From Nocardioides iriomotensis (GTDB lineage Bacteria; Actinomycetota; Actinomycetes; Propionibacteriales; Nocardioidaceae): a stretch of DNA of 64,000 nt. The translations under genes were made by a program, and so were the position numbers. Below, piece by piece: positions 24,468 through 32,730 of this stretch. How positions within the stretch are numbered: position 1 is the first letter of the stretch; each line of letters begins with the position of its first letter. Location of the stretch: the NCBI RefSeq assembly GCF_004168035.1, contig NZ_SDPU01000001.1, positions 62,001 through 126,000 of the forward strand, read 5' to 3'. Under the pieces are notes generated by a model. The model searched no databases, was not told where the DNA came from, and saw only the letters and a program-made list of their open reading frames with translations.

Positions 24468-25627
24468 TGAGTGGTCTCGAGCGACCGCTGCTGACCGGGG
24501 AGCACGAGGCGTTCCGCCAGACCGTGCGCACGTTCGTCGAGAAGGAGGTGCTCCCCCACCACGCCCAGTGGGAGCAGGACGGCATCGTGCCGCGCGAGCT
24601 CTGGACGAAGGCCGGTGCGCAGGGGCTGCTCTGCTTCGACGTCCCCGAGGAGTACGGCGGCCCGGGGGTGCGCGACTTCCGCTACAACATGGTGATGGCC
24701 GAGGAGCTCACCAAGGCCGGCGCCAACGGACCGGGCTTCCCCGTCCACACCGACATCATCGTCCCGTACCTCACCGGCCTCGGCACCGACGAGCAGAAGC
24801 AGCGCTGGCTCCCCGGCTGCGTCAGCGGCGAGACCGTCACCGCGATCGCGATGACCGAGCCCGGCGCCGGCAGCGACCTGCAGGGCATCCGGACGAACGC
24901 GGTCGACAAGGGCGACCACTACGTGCTCAACGGCGCCAAGACCTTCATCAGCAACGGCATCCTGGCCGACCTCGTGATCGTGGTCGCGCGCACCGACTCC
25001 CCCGACGCGCGTGAGGGGCACAAGGGCATCAGCCTGCTCGTCGTCGAGCGCGGCATGGAGGGGTTCGAGCGCGGGCGCAACCTCGACAAGATGGGGCTCA
25101 AGGCGCAGGACACCGCCGAGCTGTTCTTCGACGACGTCGTCGTGCCCAAGGCGAACCGCCTCGGCGAGGAGGGCTCCGGCTTCATCTCGCTGATGGTGAA
25201 CCTGCCGCAGGAGCGGCTCTCGATCGCGTGCATCGCGGCCGCGGCCTGCGAGGCGATCCTCGACATGTGCCTCTCCTACGCCAAGGAGCGCGAGGCGTTC
25301 GGCCGCCCGATCGGGAAGTTCCAGCACAACCGGTTCCTCGTCGCCGAGATGGCGACCGAGGCCCGTATCGCCCGGGTGTTCGTCGACGACTGCGTGCGGC
25401 TGCACAACGAGGGCAAGCTCGACCCCTCGATGGCCGCGATGGCGAAGTGGTGGACGACCGAGCTGCAGAACAAGCTGGCCGACCGGGCGGTCCAGCTGCA
25501 CGGCGGCTACGGCTACATGAACGAGTACCCGGTCGCCCGCGCGTTCGTCGACAGCCGGATCCAGACGATCTACGGCGGCACGACGGAGATCCAGAAGGAG
25601 ATCATCGGACGCTCGCTCGGGCTCTGA
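24467..25627 (+). CDS. Acyl-CoA dehydrogenase
   Basis: The 386-residue enzyme has intact FAD motifs AMTEPGAGSDLQGIRT and YVLNGAKTFISNG, the helix motif REAFGRPIGKFQ, and QLHGGYGYMNEYPVAR near the C-terminus. It ends with IYGGTTEIQKEIIGRS; the MCAD-type Glu position is Gly. The start overlaps the F420 oxidoreductase stop, so the two are co-translated. Chain length or substrate cannot be inferred. It catalyses an alpha-beta dehydrogenation, probably with electron-transferring flavoprotein as acceptor. Confidence 0.92.
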   Translation: MSGLERPLLTGEHEAFRQTVRTFVEKEVLPHHAQWEQDGIVPRELWTKAGAQGLLCFDVPEEYGGPGVRDFRYNMVMAEELTKAGANGPGFPVHTDIIVPYLTGLGTDEQKQRWLPGCVSGETVTAIAMTEPGAGSDLQGIRTNAVDKGDHYVLNGAKTFISNGILADLVIVVARTDSPDAREGHKGISLLVVERGMEGFERGRNLDKMGLKAQDTAELFFDDVVVPKANRLGEEGSGFISLMVNLPQERLSIACIAAAACEAILDMCLSYAKEREAFGRPIGKFQHNRFLVAEMATEARIARVFVDDCVRLHNEGKLDPSMAAMAKWWTTELQNKLADRAVQLHGGYGYMNEYPVARAFVDSRIQTIYGGTTEIQKEIIGRSLGL

Positions 25628-25814
25628 CCAGCGTCTGTCCCGGGTTGCCCCGACCGAACCAGTCGTCACCACTCGACCGGGGTGGTCGCGAGGCCGACGG
25701 CGCTGTCGAGCGTCGACGGGCCCGCGCCGCTACGCTCTTCGGGCGATGCGCGCGGGCTGAGCCCTCGTAGGCTCGACGAGTCGGCCCTTCATTGGTCGGC
25801 GGGAGCGGGGGGCC

Positions 25815-27245
25815 ATGGCACTGGGGGACGACCGAAGCCACCGGCTGATCCGCGCGGCGGCCGGGTCGGCCTGTGCGGCCCTCGTCCTGGCGGGCTGTAC
25901 CTCCGACGGAGGTGCCAGGGAGGACACCGCCGGCAGCGGCACGGACGCCGCGGCCCCCGCGAAGGCGTGTGGCGGGAGGCTGCCGGCCTTCCCCGGCGCC
26001 GAAGGGTTCGGGTGCGCGACACCGGGCGGACGAGGCGGTCAGGTCCTCACGGTCACGAACCTCGACGACTCCGGTCCAGGCAGCCTCCGCGAAGCCCTGG
26101 AGGCATCGGGCAAGCGGGTCGTGGTGTTCGCGGTGTCGGGCACCATCGACGTCCGCGAGCAGATCGTGATCGACGACCCGTACCTCACCGTGGCCGGCCA
26201 GACCGCGCCCGGCGGCGGCATCACCCTCAAGGCCGCCGACGACAACGCCAGCGGGCTCGTCGACGTCAGCACCCACGACGTGGTCATCCGCTTCATGCGG
26301 TTCCGCACGGGGGCACCGACCTCCGTCGAGGGCGACAACCTTGACGGCATCAACATCTGGCGGGACGACGGCCACGACGTGATCATCGACCACAACTCGT
26401 TCAGCTGGGCGGTGGACGAGAACGCGAGCATCTGGGACAACGCCCACGACATCACCTTCTCCTGGAACATCATCGCCCAGGGCCTGCGCGAGTCCACCCA
26501 CTCCGACGGGGAGCACAGCAAGGGTCTGCTGGTCAGCGGTGACGCGACCGAGGACATCAGCGTCCACCACAACCTGTTCGTCCACAACACCGCCCGCAAC
26601 CCGCAGGTGACCAGCCCCGGACGCATCCAGGTCGTCAACAACGTGATCTTCAACTACGGCGACTCCGCGCTCCAGACCTCGAACCCGTACGGTCCGCCCC
26701 AGGTGGAGATCGTGGGCAACTACTTCAAGGCGGGCCCCGACAGCGACCCCGACCGGTACGAGATCGACGCCTACCCGATCGAGGAGGCAGGCGAGTGGCA
26801 CCTGCACCTCAGGGGCAACGTCGGACCGCACGGAAGCGCCGACGGCCCGCAGACCGACCTGGTCTCGCCCGAGGACCGCGGCCTCATCGTGGAAGCCGCT
26901 CCGCTGGACCTGCCCGCTGTCTCCACGACAGACGCGGAGCAGGCGCTCGAGGACGTCCTGATGGGTGCCGGCGCCAGGGTCCCCTACCTCGACCCGGTCG
27001 ACGCGCAGATGATCGACGACGTGCACGACGAGCGTGGCGGGATGATCAACGACGTGTCCGAGGTCGGCGGCTGGCCGGACCTCCCCGCTGAGGAGCCGCC
27101 GGCCGACGAGGACTCCGACGGCATGCCGGACACGTGGGAGACGGCGCACGACCTCGACCCCGGCACCGACGACAGCGCGGACGACCGTGATGGTGACGGG
27201 TACACGAACGTCGAGGAGTACGTCAACGACCTCGTCCCCCGGTGA
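25815..27245 (+). CDS. Pectate lyase-like (right-handed beta-helix) lipoprotein
   Basis: A lipobox (ALVLAGC) marks the 476-residue product as a lipid-anchored exported protein. The body begins FPGAEGFGCATPGGRGGQVL and VTNLDDSGPGSLREAL, which are typical of PL1-type pectate lyase-like proteins. It continues as beta-helix coils rich in Asn, Asp and His (VIIDHNSFSWAVDEN; SVHHNLFVHN). The last 45 residues hold Asp-rich calcium loops (DEDSDGMPDTWE; DDRDGDGYTNVEEY) like thrombospondin type 3/dockerin repeats. It presumably cleaves or binds an acidic polysaccharide outside the cell. GGAGCGGGGGG precedes the ATG. A terminator hairpin follows at 27321. Confidence 0.85.
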   Translation: MALGDDRSHRLIRAAAGSACAALVLAGCTSDGGAREDTAGSGTDAAAPAKACGGRLPAFPGAEGFGCATPGGRGGQVLTVTNLDDSGPGSLREALEASGKRVVVFAVSGTIDVREQIVIDDPYLTVAGQTAPGGGITLKAADDNASGLVDVSTHDVVIRFMRFRTGAPTSVEGDNLDGINIWRDDGHDVIIDHNSFSWAVDENASIWDNAHDITFSWNIIAQGLRESTHSDGEHSKGLLVSGDATEDISVHHNLFVHNTARNPQVTSPGRIQVVNNVIFNYGDSALQTSNPYGPPQVEIVGNYFKAGPDSDPDRYEIDAYPIEEAGEWHLHLRGNVGPHGSADGPQTDLVSPEDRGLIVEAAPLDLPAVSTTDAEQALEDVLMGAGARVPYLDPVDAQMIDDVHDERGGMINDVSEVGGWPDLPAEEPPADEDSDGMPDTWETAHDLDPGTDDSADDRDGDGYTNVEEYVNDLVPR

Positions 27246-27320
27246 GCGCCGCCCGCGTCACGATGCCTGATCGGCCAGGAATCGGGCACTCGGTGGAAGA
27301 CCCCCTTGGGTAACCTCCCC

Positions 27321-27356
27321 GCCGCGGGCACCTGGAGCAGCACGGGTGCCCGCGGC
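27321..27356. terminator. 12-bp stem terminator between convergent genes
   Basis: GCCGCGGGCACC (27321-27332) pairs with GGTGCCCGCGGC (27345-27356). The hairpin sits between the lyase-like gene and the last gene of the opposite strand, whose stop begins 5 bp later. Confidence 0.75.
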
Positions 27357-27360
27357 GGCT

Positions 27361-27936
27361 TCACACGTGGGCCGGCAGAGGTTCGTCGTGCAGGAGCCGC
27401 TGGTAGAGGTGGTGGTCCTGCCAGTCGCCGGCGATGAACAGGAACCCCGGCGCGGTGCCGTACTGCTCGAAGCCCGCGCCCAGCAACACCTTCTGCGACG
27501 CGACGTTGGCGATCATCGTGCCGGCGTCGACGCGGTGCAGGCCCATCGCCAGCGCCTGGGCACAGGCGTGCTCGACCGCCGCCGACGCCAGGCCGCGGCG
27601 GGTGTGCTGCTGGTCGACCCAGTAGCCGACCGACCCGCTCTGCAGCACGCCGCGGACGATGTTGTTGATGTTGACCCGGCCGACGACGTCGTCCCCGTGC
27701 GTGATCACCCAGGCAGCCAGCAGCCCGCCCTCGACGAGGCTGAGCTGGCGGGCGAGTGCCTCCCGCTGACCGTCGGTGGTGTAGTACTCCGGCGGGCGGA
27801 CCGGGTCCCAGCGGTCGAGGTGCGCCCGGTTGCGGTCGTACGCCGCGGCGAGCGCGGCGGCGTCGTCGATGCGCAGCTCGCGGATGACGTAGCCCTCCGG
27901 CAGCGCGCTCCGGACGGCGGTGTCAGCAGGCGTCAC
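27361..27936 (-). CDS. GNAT-family N-acetyltransferase, RimJ/RimL-like
   Basis: The 191-residue protein matches the RimJ/RimL layout: an N-terminal strand (YVIRELRIDDAAALAAAYDR), the VGYWVDQQHTRRGLAS motif that binds acetyl-CoA, and NVASQKVLLGAGFEQYG near the end. It transfers an acetyl group, perhaps to a protein N-terminus or an amino sugar; the target is not evident. The GTG at 27936 overlaps the stop of the upstream glycosidase gene by 14 bp, so the pair is probably coupled. The longer open frame to 28221 is a shadow of that gene. Confidence 0.85.
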   Translation of the reverse strand: MTPADTAVRSALPEGYVIRELRIDDAAALAAAYDRNRAHLDRWDPVRPPEYYTTDGQREALARQLSLVEGGLLAAWVITHGDDVVGRVNINNIVRGVLQSGSVGYWVDQQHTRRGLASAAVEHACAQALAMGLHRVDAGTMIANVASQKVLLGAGFEQYGTAPGFLFIAGDWQDHHLYQRLLHDEPLPAHV

Positions 27937-28732
27937 GGCGGTAGCCCTTCTGGTCGGGGAGCCGCAGGTCGCGGTCGCGAAGGACGATCGGCCAGACAGG
28001 GCCACGCAGCGCGCAGGCCTCACGGAACGCGGCCCGGCCGTCGTCGGCGTACTCGACCTCGAGGACGGCGCGACCGTAGGCGGCTCGGTAGCGGCCGCAC
28101 TCGTCGTAGACCTGGCAGTCCTCGGCGACGGCCAGGTCGAAGCCGACCGCCCGGGCCGTGGCCGCCGGCAGCTCGGCGAGGTTCTTCTGCGCCACGGCAA
28201 GGCCGTGCCGGTGGCCCGCACGCACGACCAGCGTGGCGAGCGCGAGGTTCTGCCGGCGCCTCAGCAGGCCTTCCGAGCGCGTGAAGGAGTCGAGGTTGTC
28301 CGGCTCGACCGCGTCGAAGCCGTCGCGCGCACAGCCGGCGACCCAGCGGTCGAGCACCGCGGCGATGCGGGTCCGCTTCGCCGCCGTCCGCGTGTCGAGC
28401 AGCGCCTCGTCGGGCCAGCCCGGGTCGCGGACCAGGCGGCCGCGCTCGCGCAGCAGCAGGCCGGGATGCTCACGCCGCCACCAGGACAGCGCGCCGGGCT
28501 GGGTCTGGAACGCGTTGACGTAGCAGAGGTTGTAGGCGCCCGGTGCCGGCTCGTCGGTGCGGTCGCGCACGACGATGCCGGCGGCGACGTCGTACCCGCC
28601 GGAGAGCTGGTAGTCGACGTCGGCGTCGGGGTCGAACAGCACCGGCGCGCCCGAGGCGGGAGCGAACGGGACGAGAAGGGGGGCAATCAGGAGGACGAGG
28701 ACGAACCGGACGTGACGGGCCACGCCGGGCAT
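27923..28732 (-). CDS. Secreted GH114-like endo-alpha-1,4-polygalactosaminidase family protein
   Basis: The 269-residue product has a signal peptide (VLVLLIAPLLVPFAPASGAP) and a TIM-barrel-like body with YNLCYVNAFQTQ, DGFDAVEPDNLDSF (candidate acidic catalytic residues) and AVAEDCQVYDECG. These segments match the GH114/Spherulin-4-like family, whose known members cut galactosaminogalactan-type polymers. The natural substrate here is unknown, though amino-sugar polysaccharide is produced by genes 8-20 kb away. The ATG at 28732 is inferred from the signal peptide. Confidence 0.82.
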   Translation of the reverse strand: MPGVARHVRFVLVLLIAPLLVPFAPASGAPVLFDPDADVDYQLSGGYDVAAGIVVRDRTDEPAPGAYNLCYVNAFQTQPGALSWWRREHPGLLLRERGRLVRDPGWPDEALLDTRTAAKRTRIAAVLDRWVAGCARDGFDAVEPDNLDSFTRSEGLLRRRQNLALATLVVRAGHRHGLAVAQKNLAELPAATARAVGFDLAVAEDCQVYDECGRYRAAYGRAVLEVEYADDGRAAFREACALRGPVWPIVLRDRDLRLPDQKGYRRDAC

Positions 28733-28742
28733 CGTCCCACGG

Positions 28743-28937
28743 TCACGGACGGGCCGGGTGGTGACGCTGGGTCGGGATCCGCGGCCGTTCCAGCGTGGCC
28801 AGGAAGCTGTCGACCGTCTCTCGTTCGCGGCGGGCCTTCGCGTTGGCGATGGCGGCGCGCTGGGCGTTGCGCCGCGACCCGTCCTGCGAACGCACCCCCC
28901 ACGCGACCACGAGGTCGAGGGGACGGAGAGCGCGCAC
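28743..28937 (-). CDS. Small basic protein, function unknown
   Basis: A 64-codon ORF starts at a GTG with GAGGAAA six bases upstream and ends 10 bp before the glycosidase start, so it looks like the first gene of that unit. The sequence (RPLDLVVAWGVRSQDG; AKARRERETVDSFLATLERP) is plausible protein, amphipathic and basic in the middle. I do not recognise the family. The alternative is chance coding in a GC-rich leader. Confidence 0.55.
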   Translation of the reverse strand: MRALRPLDLVVAWGVRSQDGSRRNAQRAAIANAKARRERETVDSFLATLERPRIPTQRHHPARP

Positions 28938-29056
28938 GATTTCCTCAGGGGTTCGGGGTTGGGGACCCGACCGAGCCTAGGTCGGTCCCGTCCGCGACAC
29001 ATGACCTTTTCGGACCAGATCCGCTAGTCGCGCCCCGATCTCGGAGTGGTCAGAAT

Positions 29057-29110
29057 GGGCCAGGATGCGCTGACTCGCCCGGTTTGAGAGGGCAAGATGC
29101 GCCGACTCGC
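29057..29110. repeat. Imperfect direct repeat, about 32-bp period
   Basis: GATGCGCTGACTCGC at 29064-29078 and GATGCGCCGACTCGC at 29096-29110 differ at one base, and the similarity extends upstream (GGGCCAG/GGGCAA) with one indel. It lies in the 189-bp gap after guaA. Only two copies are seen in the window. Confidence 0.55.
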
Positions 29111-29126
29111 GAGGTTCCGGGGTGGG

Positions 29127-30695
29127 CTACTCCCACTCGATGGTGCCGGGGGGCTTGCTCGTGATGTCGACGGTCACCCGGTTGACCTCACGGACCTCGT
29201 TGGTGATCCGGGTGGAGATCGTCTCGAGCACGTCGTAGGGCAGCCGGGCCCAGTCGGCGGTCATGGCGTCCTCGGAGGTCACCGGCCGCAGCACGACGGG
29301 GTGGCCGTAGGTGCGTCCGTCGCCCTGCACGCCGACGGAGCGTACGTCGGCGAGCAGCACGACCGGGAACTGCCAGATGTCGCGGTCGAGGCCGGCGCGG
29401 GTGAGCTCCTCGCGCGCGATGGCGTCGGCCTCGCGCAGGATCTCCAGGCGGTCGTGGGTGACCTCGCCGATGATCCGGATGCCAAGGCCCGGGCCGGGGA
29501 ACGGGTGGCGCCAGACGATCTCGGCCGGGAGACCGAGCTGCTCGCCGACGAGGCGGACCTCGTCCTTGAACAGCGTGCGCAGCGGCTCGACGAGCTCGAA
29601 CTCGAGGTCCTCGGGCAGGCCGCCGACATTGTGGTGCGACTTGATGTTGGAGGTGCCCGCGCCGCCGCCGGACTCGACCACGTCGGGGTAGAGCGTGCCC
29701 TGGACGAGGAACTGGACCTTCTCGCCGTGCGCTGCGGCGTCCCCGACGATCTCGGCCTCGGCGGCCTCGAAGACCCTGATGAACTCGCGGCCGATGATCT
29801 TGCGCTTCGCCTCCGGGTCGCTGACCCCGGAGAGCGCGTCGAGGAACCGCTTCTGGGCGTCGACGACGTGCAGGGAGACGCCGGTGGCGGCGACGAAGTC
29901 GCGCTCGACCTGTTCGGCCTCGCCCTTGCGGAGCAGGCCGTGGTCGACGAAGACGCAGGTGAGCCGGTCACCGATCGCGCGCTGCACGAGCGCCGCGGCC
30001 ACCGCGGAGTCGACACCGCCGGAGAGGCCGCAGATCGCGCGGCGGTCGCCGATCTGGTCGCGGATCCGCGCGACCTGCTCCTCGACGATGTTGACCATCG
30101 TCCAGGTCGGGCGGCAGCCGGCGATGTGGTGCAGGAAGTGCTCGAGGACGGCCTGGCCGTGCTCCGTGTGCATGACCTCGGGGTGCCACTGCACGCCGGC
30201 CATCTTGAGCTCGAGGTTCTCGAACGCCGCGACCGGTGTCGAGGCTGTGCTGGCCAGCACGTCCCAGCCGGGCGGGGCCGCGACGACGCTGTCGCCGTGG
30301 CTCATCCAGACCTTGTGCTCGGCCGGGACCTCGGCGAGCAGCGTGCCCGGGGCGGAGACCGTGACGGGCGTGCGTCCGTACTCCGAGCGGCCGGTGCGGC
30401 GTACCTCTCCCCCGAGGTTCAGCGCCATCGCCTGGAAGCCGTAGCACATCCCGAACACCGGCACGCCGGCCTCGAAGACGGCGGCGTCGACGTTCGGCGC
30501 GCCGGGCTCGTAGACCGACGAGGGGCCGCCGGACAGGACGATCGCCTTCGGGTTGCGGGCGAGCATCTCGGCGACCGGCATGGTGTGCGGGACGATCTCG
30601 GAGTACACCCGGGCCTCGCGCACGCGGCGGGCGATGAGCTGGGCGTACTGCGCCCCGAAGTCGACGACGAGGACCAGGTCGTGGTCGGTGGTCAC
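29127..30695 (-). CDS. guaA: GMP synthase (glutamine-hydrolysing)
   Basis: The 522-residue enzyme converts XMP to GMP using ATP and glutamine in purine synthesis. The N-terminal class I amidotransferase domain has [26 protein letters not shown] (nucleophile Cys) and GVQWHPEV. The ATP-pyrophosphatase domain carries the P-loop SGGVDS. The C-terminal dimerisation part ends with the conserved KPPGTIEWE. The GTG at 30695 follows GAAAGG. The leader region upstream (30696-30988) contains strong hairpins. Confidence 0.97.
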   Translation of the reverse strand: MTTDHDLVLVVDFGAQYAQLIARRVREARVYSEIVPHTMPVAEMLARNPKAIVLSGGPSSVYEPGAPNVDAAVFEAGVPVFGMCYGFQAMALNLGGEVRRTGRSEYGRTPVTVSAPGTLLAEVPAEHKVWMSHGDSVVAAPPGWDVLASTASTPVAAFENLELKMAGVQWHPEVMHTEHGQAVLEHFLHHIAGCRPTWTMVNIVEEQVARIRDQIGDRRAICGLSGGVDSAVAAALVQRAIGDRLTCVFVDHGLLRKGEAEQVERDFVAATGVSLHVVDAQKRFLDALSGVSDPEAKRKIIGREFIRVFEAAEAEIVGDAAAHGEKVQFLVQGTLYPDVVESGGGAGTSNIKSHHNVGGLPEDLEFELVEPLRTLFKDEVRLVGEQLGLPAEIVWRHPFPGPGLGIRIIGEVTHDRLEILREADAIAREELTRAGLDRDIWQFPVVLLADVRSVGVQGDGRTYGHPVVLRPVTSEDAMTADWARLPYDVLETISTRITNEVREVNRVTVDITSKPPGTIEWE

Positions 30696-30882
30696 GGGCA
30701 GCCTTTCTTGGGCCTCGCGGGGCCGTACGGACGGCGGCTGGAGCCCCGATCGTATCGCCCGGAAAATTCTTCATCGGACGCCGTAACCCCCCTGGACCGG
30801 GGTCGTTGGTAGGTGCAGAGGTCCGGTGGCATCAGCTCCCTCCCAGGCCGGATCTCACCATGTCCGTGCAGCTGCGGACTTA

Positions 30883-30921
30883 TCAGGGCCCGACCACCCT
30901 CCCTCCCCGGTCGGGCCCTGA
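30883..30921. terminator. 13-bp perfect-stem terminator downstream of the GMC oxidoreductase gene
   Basis: TCAGGGCCCGACC (30883-30895) pairs with GGTCGGGCCCTGA (30909-30921). For the minus strand it lies 68 bp beyond the oxidoreductase stop and upstream of guaA. On the plus strand it would end any transcript that includes three smaller hairpins at 30786-30803, 30818-30856 and 30863-30880. Confidence 0.75.
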
Positions 30922-30988
30922 CTGCTTCCGGCGCCCGTCCCCGCCCGGCTCGGGGGTGCGGGGACGGCGCCGGCTCGGCGCTCAGCGC

Positions 30989-32722
30989 TCAGGAGACCTG
31001 GACGATCGGGAGCCGCAGGGCGCCCGGCGCGTCGGCGGGCACGACCGGGTGGGCCGGCGGGACCGGCGCGAGCCGCTGGTACGGCGAGCCGGGCCCGGGG
31101 CGCGGGTCGGCCTCCCCCTTGTTCGGCCAGAACGCCATCGCGCGCTCGGCCTGGGCGGTGATCGTCAGGGAGGGGTTCACGCCGAGGTTGGCGCTCACCG
31201 CCGAGCCGTCGACGACGTGCAGCCCCGGGTAGTGGTGCACCCGCTGGTAGGGGTCGATCACGCCGGACTCGGCGTCCAGGCCGATCGTGCAGCCGCCGAG
31301 GAAGTGGGCGGTCAGCGGCCGGTTGAACGGCTCGCCGATCGACCCGCCGGGTCGGCCGCCGACGATCGCCGCCATCCGCCGTACCGCCTCGTTGCCCGCC
31401 GGGATCCAGGTCGGGTTGGGCACGCCGTGGCCCTGCCGCGAGGTGAGGTAGCGACGCTTCGAGAACGGCACCTTCCGGGTGTACGTCGTGATCGAGTTGT
31501 CGAGGCTCTGCATCACCAGGGCGATGACGGTGCGCTCGGACCAGTGCCGCATGTCGTAGAGGTCGAGGACGTTCGCCTTCTCCTTCCACATCTCCGCGAG
31601 CCACGTGCGCCAGCGCGGGACGGGGCCGTCGCCGTCGGTGAGCACGGTCTGCAGCAGCGACATGAGGTTGCTGCCGCGGCCGTAGCGGACCGGCTCGATG
31701 TGGGTGTCGGGGTCCGGGTGGAAGCTGGAAGTGATCGCGACGCCCTCGCTGTAGTCGACCGACGTGTCGGGCGCGATCGCGCCGAGGATCGACTCCGAGT
31801 TGGTGCGCGAGAGGTGGCCCAGGCGCGGCGACAGCGCAGGCAGGTGCCCCTCGTCACGCATCCGGTGCAGCAGCCGCTGGGTGCCGAGCGCGCTGGCCGA
31901 GAGCACGACGTGCTCGGCGGTCAGGGTGCGGGCGGCCGCGCGGCGGCGCAGCTTGGCCTTGGTGAACCGGACCTGCACGTCGTAGCCGCCGCCCGAGCGG
32001 GGGCTGACCCGGGTGACGGTGGTGAGCGGGAGGACGACGGCGCCGTTCTCCTCGGCGAGGTAGAGGTAGTTCTTCACCAGGGTGTTCTTGGCGTTGTGCC
32101 GGCAGCCGGTCATGCACTCGCCGCACGCGCGGCAGGGGTTGCGCGCCGGTCCGGCGCCACCGAAGAACGGGTCGGGTTGGGCCCGGTCGGGGTCGTCCTG
32201 GCCGGGTCCGCCGAAGAACACGCCGACCGGGGTCGGGTGGAACGTGTCGCCCACGCCCATGTCGGTCGCGACCTTCTCCATCACCTCGTCGGCGGGCGTG
32301 CGGAGGGGGTTCTCGACGACGCCGAGCATCCGCTTGGCCTGGTCGTAGTAGGGGGCGAGCTCGTCGCGCCAGTCGGTGATGTGGCTCCACTGCGGGTCGC
32401 GGTAGAACGCGTCGAGCGGTTCGTAGAGGGTGTTGGCGTAGACGAGCGAGCCGCCGCCGACGCCCGCGCCGGACACGATCATGCAGTCCCTGAGCGCGTC
32501 GATGCGCTGGATGCCGTAGCAGCCGAGCTCGGGCCGGAAGAGGAACTTCCTGGTGTCGAACGACGTCGCGGCGAAGTCCTTGTCGTCGAACCGGGCGCCG
32601 GCCTCGAGCACGCCGACGCGGTAGCCCTTCTCGGTGAGCCGCAGCGCGGTGACGGAGCCGCCGAACCCGGAGCCGACGACCAGGACGTCGAAGTCGAAGG
32701 TCTCGTCGGTCGTGGACGTCAT
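30989..32722 (-). CDS. GMC-family oxidoreductase, ChoD/cholesterol oxidase-like
   Basis: The 577-residue flavoprotein has an N-terminal FAD Rossmann motif (VLVVGSGFGGSVTALRLTEK), the GMC motif GAGVGGGSLVYANTLYEP, and a C-terminal HYPGLHVVDGSAVSANLGVNP with PSLTITAQAERA. These segments are strikingly close to mycobacterial ChoD, a putative cholesterol oxidase whose substrate is still debated. Near residue 200 a Cys cluster (CRACGECMTGC, pattern CxxCxxCxxxC) is shared with that group. The position near guaA also echoes mycobacteria. The gene starts 8 bp after an aldehyde dehydrogenase gene and overlaps nothing; the longer open frame to 33556 is a shadow. Confidence 0.9.
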   Translation of the reverse strand: MTSTTDETFDFDVLVVGSGFGGSVTALRLTEKGYRVGVLEAGARFDDKDFAATSFDTRKFLFRPELGCYGIQRIDALRDCMIVSGAGVGGGSLVYANTLYEPLDAFYRDPQWSHITDWRDELAPYYDQAKRMLGVVENPLRTPADEVMEKVATDMGVGDTFHPTPVGVFFGGPGQDDPDRAQPDPFFGGAGPARNPCRACGECMTGCRHNAKNTLVKNYLYLAEENGAVVLPLTTVTRVSPRSGGGYDVQVRFTKAKLRRRAAARTLTAEHVVLSASALGTQRLLHRMRDEGHLPALSPRLGHLSRTNSESILGAIAPDTSVDYSEGVAITSSFHPDPDTHIEPVRYGRGSNLMSLLQTVLTDGDGPVPRWRTWLAEMWKEKANVLDLYDMRHWSERTVIALVMQSLDNSITTYTRKVPFSKRRYLTSRQGHGVPNPTWIPAGNEAVRRMAAIVGGRPGGSIGEPFNRPLTAHFLGGCTIGLDAESGVIDPYQRVHHYPGLHVVDGSAVSANLGVNPSLTITAQAERAMAFWPNKGEADPRPGPGSPYQRLAPVPPAHPVVPADAPGALRLPIVQVS

Positions 32723-32730
32723 CGGGGCGG

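Noticed and set aside
29097-30812. 571-codon plus-strand open frame opposite guaA
   Set aside because: Shadow of guaA, which has intact catalytic motifs on the other strand.
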